Both the position numbers and the translations under genes were made by a program. The notes beneath the pieces were generated by a model. The model was not told the origin of the DNA. It did no database searches and saw only the letters and a program-made list of their open reading frames with translations. A DNA stretch of 64,000 nucleotides, taken from Capitulum mitella. Taxonomy: Eukaryota > Arthropoda > Thecostraca > Pollicipedomorpha > Pollicipedidae. The stretch lies in the NCBI GenBank assembly GCA_030062745.1, contig CP099842.1, positions 3,844,001 through 3,908,000 on the forward strand. The letters run 5' to 3'. Positions 29,101 through 34,789 of this stretch are shown here, in pieces. Positions within the stretch are counted from its first letter, which is position 1; every line of letters begins with the position of its first letter.

Positions 29101-31898
29101 AGACCGTCAAACCCAGCTCCAGCTCACCCCGAGCGCAATCCAGACCGTCAAACCCAGCTCCAGCTCACCTCGAGCGCCATCCAGCCCGTCAAACCCGGCT
29201 CCACCTCACAGAGAGCGCAATCCAGACCGTCAAACCCAGCTCCAGCTCACCTCGAGCGCCATTCAACCCGTCAAACCCGGCTCCACCTCACAGAGAGCGC
29301 AATCCAGACCGTCAAACCCGGCTCCAGCTCACCTCGAGCGCGCGCCGGGCGCCGGCGTCGTCGGCCAGCTCGGCCAGCACGTCGCCGCTGGCCATGAGCC
29401 GGAAGACGCGGGTGACCACGGCGGCCACGTCGCGGTCGGCCCAGAGCGGAGCGGCCAGCGCGGCGCGCGCCAGCACCATGCCGGCCGACCAGACGTCGCT
29501 CTTGGCGCCGCTGCGGAACTCCGCCGTCAGGCCCGAGGCCAGCACCTCCGGCGCCAGGTAGCCCACATCCCTGCCGGACGGACGACGGACAGGGTCAGCA
29601 GCGGCAGAGACCAGCTCAGAGCGACAGGCCACCCACGTCCCTGCCGGACGGACGACGGACAGGGTCAGCAGCGGCAGAGACCAGCTCAGAGTGCCAGGTG
29701 GCCCACGTCCCTGCCGCACGGACGACGGACAAGGTCAGCGACGGCAGACAGCCCAGAGCAACAGGCCACCCACGTCCCTGCCGGAAGGACGACGGACAGG
29801 GTCAGCGGCGGCAGAGACCAGCTCAGAGCGCCAGGTGGCCCACGTCCCTGCCGAGCGGAAAGGGTCAGGGACAGCAGAGACTAGTTCAGTAGAAGCTCAG
29901 AAGGGCCACGTCCCTGGCGGACGGACGACGGATAGGGTCAGCGGCAGCAGAGACCAGCTCAAAGCGACAGGTGGTCCATGTCCCTGCAGAGCGGACAGGG
30001 TCAGGGACAGCAGAGACCAGTTCAGCAGGTCAGAGCTGTATCCCTGACGGGAGGGCCACGTCTCTGACGAAAGGACGACAAACAGGGCCACGGACGACAG
30101 AGACAAGCCCAGGGGGGTCAGAAGTCACGTCCATGCCGACCGGACGGACAAGGTCAGCGATGGTAGACCGCTCAGAGCGACAGGCCACCGACGTCCCTGC
30201 CGAGCGGACGACGGACAGGGCCAGGGACGACAGAGGCCAGCTCAGCAGAGGCTCAGAGGGGCCACGTCCCTGACCAATGGACGACCGCAGACATTGCCGG
30301 GGTTGGCAGATACCAGGGCAGACACCAGCTCAGAGCGGGACGTGGGGATGTCCCTCGCCAACGGACGGGGAGGATCACAAACAGCAGGAGGCATCTGACA
30401 ACGCCCAATCTGGATCAACGGGCGCCTGACCGCAAAGGCACAGTATGCGAAGATCGACATTCCCTTGAGTCCGAAGACGGCAACAGAGATGAACACCTCT
30501 GCCAAAGCGGACCACAGCGCCCTCCCCCAGACCGCCAAGCAAGATCGGCAAAAACGGATAAGAATTTTCACAATAACGCAGGGCATGACGAACAGACATT
30601 GCGATGTGATACAGTGTAAAGAGAAAGCAGGTACATCTTCCGCGAAGACACTTCGAACGTTATCACGGTCCGATTCCTGACGTAATGAGGTGCACAAAGA
30701 TAATCCCGATACGACATTCTCATGAACATGATTATGAAAGTGATGATCCGACAGCACCAAGCCCCTTTCTTATCGTCCTGAGTAATCCTCGAAGGAAGAT
30801 ATCACGCAAACAACCGCCCTGACACTCCGACGAATGCGTCACTTGACCCGCAGTGTTTTAGTCACGGCCTCGGAAGCCATACGTCAAAAGACGAAAGTCA
30901 AAGGTCTTCATGACGTGCCGACACCACACTCGAACGACGCCCAGGATTCCCGACCTGTACGTCAGGTCTCAGCCGGACGGCGCCGCCAGCCAGCCGAGAC
31001 CTGACCCACCGGCCGCCGCCGGACACCCCGGACCGAGCTGCAGGCACAGCCAGTCCCGACCCGCCCGTCGCCTCACCCGATCGGGAACGAGACCAGCTCG
31101 CCGTCGCGGGTCATGTAGTAGAGTCCGTACTGCGCCAGCCGCACGGCGCCGGCCGCGTCCAGGCGCACCGTGCGCGCCGTCAGGTTCCGCACCACCACGT
31201 GCCGCTCGTGCAGGAAGTGCAGCGCCTGCAGCAGGCCCCAGGCCAGCGCCGGCACGTCCACGGGCGAGCCCTCGGCGAGGACGTCCGCCAGCGAGCGCGG
31301 GAAGTGTTCGGACACCACGAGCAGCCGTTCTGTCGGCGGCGGCGCGGAGGTCAGCCGCGCCGGGGCAGGCTGCGGCGGCGGCCGACACGGGGGAGGGGCG
31401 GCCAGCGACGAGCTGCTCAGAAAACCGTTCGGTGGCGGGAGAATTACGACAACGATGGGTCAGCAGAACAACGTCGTCGCTTAGCTAATGTGTGAAACAT
31501 TACATGCATCTTTGAAGAAAACCAATATGCATTCCAAACTTGGTGAGAAAAGTGCACAAGGATAAGCCATACAAGGACGAGGTGTTAATTCAACGGAGTA
31601 AACAGAGTTGTTTAACAGAGCATTACACCACATGAGATGGAACAAAAGACGCGTAATCTGCGAATTTGACATTTCCATGAAAGCACGATACATTTTATCA
31701 CTTACCGTGTTTTCCCCGAGCAATGTCCACATACTGACATATGTTGGGGTGCCTGAGAGTTTTCAGATACTGAAATTCACCAAGAATTTGTATGGAATTA
31801 GGAGTCAATGGCAATCCATTCATTCCACAGGACTCATTGGGGTGAGCTGAGGCAAAGAAGGTACAAACCCCCAGTCCAGCATCACCCATTGACTCCAT
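11043..31898 (-). CDS. TBCK: TBC domain-containing protein kinase-like (TBCK), 13 coding exons
   Basis: The spliced model of 13 exons is phase-compatible at every junction and sums to 2535 nt (844 residues plus stop; the human protein is about 893). Residues 1-230 form a kinase-like domain in which the HRD position reads VVRN (about 110-113) and DFG reads QYG (about 131-133), so it is a pseudokinase. The activation-segment APE is kept (155-157). Residues about 438-675 are the TBC Rab-GAP domain, with the arginine finger in IEVDIPR (R498) and the glutamine finger in YWQGLD (Q533). Residues about 740-844 are rhodanese-like with no catalytic Cys. In vertebrates TBCK belongs to the FERRY complex, a Rab5 effector on early endosomes that binds mRNA, and it affects mTOR signalling; that role is inferred here by homology. 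Four of its introns contain splice-site-bearing repeat arrays, and GHDC is nested in intron 6. Confidence 0.95.
11421..11583 (-). CDS. TBCK: TBCK coding exon 12
   Basis: It encodes residues 756-810 of the rhodanese-like domain: [18 protein letters not shown], then [16 protein letters not shown], where active rhodaneses carry a Cys in the loop. The acceptor GGGCGTCCAG was chosen because it restores DVRPQDDFQRG in phase; an upstream AG would add four residues. The donor is CAG-GTACGG. Confidence 0.88.
11993..12239 (-). CDS. TBCK: TBCK coding exon 11
   Basis: It encodes residues 674-756: [20 protein letters not shown], an Ala/Pro-rich linker, and the first rhodanese strand [11 protein letters not shown]. 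The acceptor is GGCCGCCAG and the donor GACGA-GTATCC (phase 2). A 12-base C run lies about 40 bp past the donor. Confidence 0.92.
12587..12748 (-). CDS. TBCK: TBCK coding exon 10
   Basis: It encodes residues 621-673: [46 protein letters not shown], the C-terminal TBC helices. The acceptor is CTGGTAG and the donor CCCG-GTGCGT. Confidence 0.95.
13032..13238 (-). CDS. TBCK: TBCK coding exon 9
   Basis: It encodes residues 551-620: [52 protein letters not shown]. This is the central part of the TBC domain. The donor ACGC-GTTAGT (phase 1) is needed to rebuild His620 with the next exon. Confidence 0.95.
13454..13631 (-). CDS. TBCK: TBCK coding exon 8 (TBC catalytic fingers)
   Basis: It encodes residues 492-550: [20 protein letters not shown] with the Arg finger, then [13 protein letters not shown] with the Gln finger, ending YLNFNNE. 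The acceptor is CTTCCGCAG and the donor GAAG-GTGACC (phase 1). Confidence 0.95.
13785..14236 (-). repeat. 37-bp array copying TBCK exon 7 donor (intron 7)
   Basis: About 12-13 units of 37 bp fill most of TBCK intron 7 and abut exon 7. In coding orientation each unit contains the end of the exon (CCCACCGACCGGCAG) followed by GTACGTCC or GTATGTCC. The unit thus duplicates roughly 28 exonic bases plus the donor. Junction-proximal copies at 14198, 14161, 14124, 14087 and 14050 (position of the AC on the plus strand) are evenly spaced. Because 37 is not a multiple of 3, the array is open in several frames. Confidence 0.95.
14237..14398 (-). CDS. TBCK: TBCK coding exon 7
   Basis: It encodes residues 438-491, [14 protein letters not shown] through [17 protein letters not shown], the start of the TBC domain. 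Both junctions are phase 0. The donor CGGCAG-GTACGTCC and about 28 preceding exonic bases are repeated through the following intron in 37-bp units. The first donor after the conserved TDRQ is chosen because IEVDIPR of exon 8 follows TDRQ directly in vertebrate TBCK. Confidence 0.94.
15427..15630 (+). CDS. GHDC: GHDC exon 1
   Basis: The 68 codons run from ATG 15427 to FMK before the donor AAG-GTGAGC. The N terminus is hydrophobic and is followed by [19 protein letters not shown] and [17 protein letters not shown], matching the region before the GH3 domain. A possible acceptor (CTCACTACAG, ending near 15402) suggests an upstream 5' UTR exon, which was not located. Confidence 0.82.
15427..20507 (+). 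CDS. GHDC: GH3 domain-containing protein (GHDC-like), 4 exons, nested in TBCK
   Basis: Exons 15427-15630, 17291-18444, 18865-19078 and 20256-20507 join in phase to 1824 nt, giving 607 residues. Residues about 7-24 ([18 protein letters not shown]) form a signal peptide or membrane anchor. GH3 signatures are present: [16 protein letters not shown] (ATP-binding loop, about 138-153), [10 protein letters not shown] (about 364-373), [20 protein letters not shown] (about 419-438), then [13 protein letters not shown] and [12 protein letters not shown] near the C terminus. GH3 enzymes adenylate small carboxylic acids and transfer them to amino acids in plants; the animal member has no established substrate. 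The gene lies antisense within TBCK intron 6. Introns 1 and 3 carry arrays duplicating its own splice sites. Confidence 0.9.
16055..17322 (+). repeat. 55-bp array copying GHDC exon 2 acceptor (intron 1)
   Basis: About 23 units start at GTGTCAG positions 16111, 16166, 16221, 16274, 16329, 16382, 16437, 16492 and on to 17290, mostly 55 bp apart with 46- or 53-bp deletion variants. Each unit has a pyrimidine tract, CCCAG or CTCAG, and then about 32 bases of exon-2-like sequence (TGTCAGGAGCAGACCCTGAT). The final unit is the real intron-exon junction. A 376-bp higher-order duplication of six to seven units is visible (16492-16867 against 16868-17243). Confidence 0.97.
17291..18444 (+). CDS. GHDC: GHDC exon 2 (main GH3 domain)
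   Basis: The exon opens with [20 protein letters not shown] after the last of about 23 repeated acceptors (CCTTTGTCCTCAG) and ends at FMYR before AG-GTAAAG (phase 2). It holds all three GH3 signature regions. Very high GC3 keeps other frames open as shadows. Confidence 0.95.
18865..19078 (+). CDS. GHDC: GHDC exon 3
   Basis: It encodes [20 protein letters not shown] through [15 protein letters not shown]. The acceptor CTGTCCGACAG supplies the third base of Arg; the donor is GAGCAG-GTGAGG (phase 0). The last 27 exonic bases and the donor recur tandemly downstream. Confidence 0.92.
19052..19590 (+). repeat. 43-bp array copying GHDC exon 3 donor, plus derived ~37-bp repeats
   Basis: Donor GT dinucleotides at 19079, 19122, 19166, 19209 and 19252 are each preceded by a copy of the exon end (CTGAGCGCCGCCGAGG, then CGAGCAG). 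From about 19262 to 19590 a more diverged form, GAGCGGCGAGGCCGGGCAGG followed by GTGTGGGAGGAG, continues about eight more times. The array sits wholly on the intron side of exon 3. Confidence 0.95.
20256..20507 (+). CDS. GHDC: GHDC exon 4 (C terminus)
   Basis: It encodes [20 protein letters not shown] and on to a Gly/Ala-rich tail with stop TAG at 20505. The acceptor CTTCGCCGGCAG keeps phase 0; an alternative acceptor (GTCCCCAG, ending at 20216 or nearby) would not be needed by homology. No clear polyadenylation signal was found close downstream. Confidence 0.9.
   Translation: MDAALCAQHEVYRSFRVKGSIGAARPVCLRPGAFERLRCHLLADSDTSPLQFKVPRVLRREELVRHLLDERVGSGGPAAGGQE
21373..22557 (+). mobile_element. 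Degenerate non-LTR retrotransposon, 3' RT region and tail
   Basis: Several plus frames in succession carry conserved blocks of an arthropod-type non-LTR reverse transcriptase: [20 protein letters not shown], then [48 protein letters not shown], and a C-terminal portion with [27 protein letters not shown] and FKRAVERRL. Frameshifts and stops make it inactive. It ends in an AAATAAATAATAAATAAATA tail at about 22534-22556, typical of such elements. The 5' end was not determined. It lies in TBCK intron 6, downstream of GHDC. Confidence 0.85.
23320..24299 (+). mobile_element. Tc1/mariner-like DNA transposon, decayed
   Basis: Terminal inverted repeats are near-perfect over about 27 bp: left CAGCGTGTCCCCCCAAAAAT, right (reverse complement) CAGGGTGTCCCCCAAAAAAT. 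TA dinucleotides at 23318 and 24300 are the target duplication. Inside, plus-strand frames give transposase fragments: [20 protein letters not shown] near the N terminus, then [20 protein letters not shown] and [20 protein letters not shown] with the second catalytic Asp block, and NIYWGS. Stops and gaps mean no intact protein. It sits 36 bp beyond the TBCK exon 6 donor. Confidence 0.9.
24336..24444 (-). CDS. TBCK: TBCK coding exon 6
   Basis: It encodes residues 402-437, with [20 protein letters not shown] strongly conserved. The donor is CAG-GTACGT. The acceptor is placed at CTCCACAG (exon starts at 24444); the nearby GCCAGAG also fits the phase and would shorten the exon by six bases. The region upstream of the exon is a 72-bp repeat array carrying copies of this acceptor. 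Confidence 0.88.
24439..24950 (-). repeat. 72-bp array copying TBCK exon 6 acceptor (intron 5, 3' end)
   Basis: Units begin at 24439 (real junction), 24510, 24583, 24654 and 24727 with spacing of 71-73 bp; two or three more degenerate copies follow to about 24950. In coding orientation each unit has ACAG followed by TCAGAGCC(A/G)GGTGGAGC, a near copy of the exon start CCAGAGTCAGATGGAGC. Each also carries the pyrimidine-poor upstream segment, so the whole acceptor region is multiplied. Confidence 0.88.
25540..26386 (-). repeat. ~25-bp array copying TBCK exon 5 donor (intron 5, 5' end), interrupted
   Basis: In coding orientation the unit is about GGAGAAGCGGTGAGAGCCTG, a copy of the exon 5 end plus donor. 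Three to four units adjoin the exon (26297-26386), and about fifteen more lie at 25540-25880. Between them is a 415-bp non-repeat segment (25881-26296), which looks inserted. Some units have lost the GT. Confidence 0.9.
25881..26296. mobile_element. Probable insertion splitting the exon 5 donor array
   Basis: This non-repeat block interrupts an otherwise continuous array. It includes a run of nine Cs and, near 26167-26195, CGGATCCTCTGGATCCGCCC, whose reverse complement resembles terminal sequences of some hAT-type MITEs. Clear paired ends and a target duplication were not found, so the element type is uncertain. Confidence 0.4.
26378..26527 (-). CDS. TBCK: TBCK coding exon 5
   Basis: It encodes residues 352-400 plus split codons: [20 protein letters not shown] through [12 protein letters not shown]. 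The acceptor is GTTTCAG; the donor GAGAAGCG-GTGAGAG is the seed of the downstream ~25-bp array. FYPLLE is conserved in TBCK. Confidence 0.9.
26871..27020. repeat. 75-bp direct repeat, two copies
   Basis: The copies start at 26871 and 26946 and share CACATGTGATTCAACGAGAT and CATCACCACTGTGAA with few mismatches. They lie inside TBCK intron 4 and do not touch a splice site, unlike the other intronic arrays. Confidence 0.9.
27194..27561 (-). CDS. TBCK: TBCK coding exon 4
   Basis: It encodes residues 229-351. [20 protein letters not shown] closes the kinase-like lobe, then comes an Ala/Pro-rich linker ([10 protein letters not shown]), then [16 protein letters not shown] and KPPILTVP, which match the conserved segment after the kinase domain in TBCK. 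The acceptor is CTCGGCAG and the donor is CCCAA-GTGAGC (phase 2). Confidence 0.93.
28870..29341 (-). repeat. 41-bp array copying TBCK exon 3 donor (intron 3)
   Basis: About eleven 41-bp units alternate between two variants, giving an 82-bp dimer period. One variant carries, in coding orientation, GCGCTCGAG-GTGAGCTGGAG, identical to the exon 3 end and donor; the other has mutated that site (CTCTCTGTGAGG). The unit adjoining the exon is the true junction. The rest of intron 3, 27562-28870, shows no gene. Confidence 0.95.
29333..29570 (-). CDS. TBCK: TBCK coding exon 3, flanked by splice-site arrays
   Basis: It encodes residues 150-228: [14 protein letters not shown] (APE motif), [11 protein letters not shown], and the helical C lobe ending ARRALE. 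The acceptor CCGGCAG and the donor GAG-GTGAGC are both duplicated many times in the adjacent introns, upstream in about 70-bp units and downstream in 41-bp units. Phases fit exons 2 and 4. Confidence 0.93.
29551..30360 (-). repeat. ~70-bp array copying TBCK exon 3 acceptor (intron 2)
   Basis: GTCCCTGCC positions (plus strand) at about 29566, 29636, 29706, 29773, 29843, 29909 and 29979 mark units of 66-70 bp; four or five more degenerate ones follow to 30360. In coding orientation each has CCGGCAG followed by GGACGTGGGCCACCTGGCGC, against GGATGTGGGCTACCTGGCGC in the exon. About 20 exonic bases and the acceptor are therefore duplicated. Confidence 0.95.
31077..31329 (-). CDS. TBCK: TBCK coding exon 2
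   Basis: This exon encodes residues 65-149 of the pseudokinase core, including [20 protein letters not shown] in place of HRD, and LAQYGLYYM in place of DFG. It starts after CCGACAG with two bases completing Glu65 and ends before GTGAGG within a Gly codon. The high GC3 contrasts with exon 1, only 376 bp away. Confidence 0.93.
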
Positions 31899-31905
31899 GG
31901 CTGAG
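31706..31905 (-). CDS. TBCK: TBCK coding exon 1 (start codon at 31898)
   Basis: The proposed start is ATG at 31898-31896, giving [18 protein letters not shown], which aligns with the vertebrate N terminus (...FTFFASALP). A second ATG lies three codons on. TTTGTTTCAG just upstream (AG at 31907-31906) suggests that a 5' UTR intron precedes the exon. The exon encodes [14 protein letters not shown] and [15 protein letters not shown] and ends at a strong GTAAGT donor in phase 1. Unlike the later exons it is AT-balanced, matching its AT-rich surroundings. Confidence 0.92.
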
Positions 31906-34630
31906 CTGAAACAAAGAATATTTACCATGATCACACAGTGGTAATTATTCATATCTTAAAATCCCACCAAATTCATATCTTTAGATGTCCAGCAATACAG
32001 TTGCTGTGATGTAGCTTAATTTAAAGTATTGTATTAATTTTACCTAATAATTTTGATCAACTGTGTTAGTGGGATCCTAACAGCTGGGGTGCTCAACATT
32101 TAAGCTATACTTTGAGCTGAGACTGCCAAGCCTTAACTTTCAAAAGTGAATTTATAATTTGCATACAAAATGCCTAAAAAACTCTGCACATACATCAGTT
32201 TCTAATGATCTTCACCTGCTGTGACCTATTTTCAGCCAATGTGTGATACCACATGAGCAGACATAGACCACAGCTTTCAAAAAAGCATATCAACATATCA
32301 ACAAATAACCATGGGATAGAGTTTTTCATTTATTAGAGTTCTTGATACTTTTAACCAGCTATCACAAACAAGTGCATACAACATCATCAGGAACACAATA
32401 ACATCTTTCTGATCAACAAAGTCCATTTATGAAAAGTCAACCATGGCTGAACATTCCCCTTAACAAGAAATAACCAAGACATATTCAATACAACATACAC
32501 ACAAAAAATTGGCTTTACATTAAAGACATTTTCTAACAGTCTTAACATCTGCTTGACATTAACATAACATACATTTACATAACAAGTCTACATAACATAA
32601 CAGAACATTGATTTAGATATGTATATCATGCATATCTAGCATGTTCAAATTAACTATATATTAGCATATATTAGCTAAATATGCACATCATTAAGTATCA
32701 CTTTTCTGAATAAACTGGCAATATGCATTCCATTTTCCCAATGATGTTATTATGGCACTAAATACAATAACTCTAACAAGCAATTGAGTGGAACCATGAA
32801 AGGCAGAAAAGTTAACAAACACACTGATAGTAAACAAATTGCTGTGTTGGATGACTAGCAGCTCATTTAACCAGGGAAAATACATCACTTGCAAACAATT
32901 ATCCATGACATTTGAAATGTGGCTCAGAGGTGTTTGTTTCAGTTGCCTGTTATTCAGTAACCCTAATGGCCATTTATAAACTGGTTTGTCACCTTAATTA
33001 CCAGTTTACTGAGACAGTTACCTTTTTCTTTTCCACACACTTATAAAGGGGCTTAAAATCAATATTTGGAATGCTCAGGAATATAAATTTTTAATACATT
33101 TCCAACAAATACCTGGCTTAATTTGTACCTCACAGATGGCATTACCACACAGAATAAACATAAGGAACCATAAAGGCAGGTAACAAGCATCACGATCACA
33201 CCTAACTTACATCTTCTTGTTTATTCAAAGTTATGCCGCACCTTGTTCGACTACACAATAAAAAGATGGCAAACTATGTTGTCTGTCTGTATAACATGAA
33301 ACAATCAGTATGATCCAATGAATCTTCTTCAAATCCACAGTGCTAATTCTGAACTTCTGAGAATGCTGCAATTTCCTGCTCAGTCTCAAAAGAATTTGGC
33401 AAGCATGATTTGAACCATAGGGACATCAATCTGTTCTGTGTAACAATACAAGTTGGGTTAAATTTTGTGGATTGTGGTGTGGCCTAAACATACATATAAG
33501 ATCATAGCAAAACAGCCACAGGTTTTTACAAAGGTCTAGGAGTACATACAATTTTCAACTTCGAAAAACCATCTCTATGAGCACATGGTCTTGACCACTC
33601 GTGCAGCTCAGTGCTCTCCAGACAGCCCATGAAGGGTCCAATACAAGATGGGTACAGCACTGCATCAGAGCACAAGTACACACTACATTAGCATTATAAA
33701 ATTTCCCATGTTACCACACAGCACACAAATTTAGAAACACCAAAATGTAGTTCTCTGGTCATAACGAAATACCAGTTACTAACACATGGATACAGAATAA
33801 CGATTCCTCACCAGCTTCAGAAGCGGTCAGTTAATAGCACAATAGAAGCGTGAAATGCCTCAGTGGCACGTAACGTACCTAATGTGATATGCGCATGTAG
33901 GGATCGTCACCGGGCTTCGACTGCAATCAAAGCATAGCAGGGCAAAGGGCGGTTGAATGTAAAAATATACAAGCCAACGAGCCGGAAAATACACACCGTA
34001 ATAGAAACAAATACGCCATATTGATAGCATTTCCGTGAAGCGGCCAAATTGTTTCACAAACGAATTTACTTCATAAGGTATTCAGAGTCAAAAAATATTG
34101 CAAACGTGCATATGGAGTATAAAAAAGGGGAATGGCCGAATCAGACTAAAAAATGCAAAAAGTTTAAACTAAACGCCGCCAAAAATACACAAGGCCAAAA
34201 GAAGAATGGCGTTCAGCCACACGATAAATGCCATAATTTACCCGCGCTAGTTACGCATCGAAGGAATGCGTTTACAACGTTGATTTAGGACATCGTTGAG
34301 TAACACTTGAATTTGACATGGTTTCATGATCAAGGGCATGATTAAAGAACGAAAATGACAACAATGAAACAGGTTTCGGTGAACAATATGTCAACGATGC
34401 CCGGGGCTGAAAGTGATGACTTCAAAATCCATTGCACTTCCCAACTGATATTACCCTGGTAGCCTGGTATATCGAATATACCGGTATATCGAAACAGGGG
34501 CCTGGTTGCAAGTGAGCTTCATCATAGCATGAAAGAAGAAAATCCGTTTAAAACTTGGCTTGAATACTTGTAAGGCTGCTAGGATGTTTGTTGGCTTATG
34601 AATGGTTCTGAATGAAATATTAAAATGTCC
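31906..34630. other. AT-rich region upstream of TBCK exon 1
   Basis: The stretch is AT-rich and CpG-poor compared with the coding region. It probably contains the TBCK 5' UTR intron, judged from the acceptor at 31906, and the promoter further up. No exon, repeat array or transposon could be identified, and the first exon was not located. Confidence 0.45.
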
Positions 34631-34635
34631 GTATT

Positions 34636-34781
34636 CACCGGCACAGCCATAGGGGGGAGGGCGCCCCGGAGGCGCGGGCCCGAATTTCTTGTGAAAACCA
34701 TTCTACATCTTCTTCCCGGCAGGCAGTTTTCGTATGATTTCCGTCCCCCCCCCCTTTCAGGAAATCCTGGCTGTGTCCCTG
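34636..34781. mobile_element. hAT-type MITE with 8-bp target duplication
   Basis: A 146-bp element is flanked by TCCGTATT at 34628-34635 and at 34782-34789. Its ends are inverted: left CACCGGCACAGCCATAGG, right (reverse complement) CAGGGACACAGCCAGGATTT. Eight-base duplications and CAGGG-like ends are typical of hAT elements. The minus strand encodes the chance peptide GHSQDFLKGGG, a familiar signature of this repeat in invertebrate gene predictions. Confidence 0.88.
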
Positions 34782-34789
34782 TCCGTATT

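Noticed and set aside
28810..29397. 195-codon plus-strand repetitive protein
   Set aside because: It is a reading of the 41-bp intronic array on the strand opposite TBCK; the open frame follows from the repeat.
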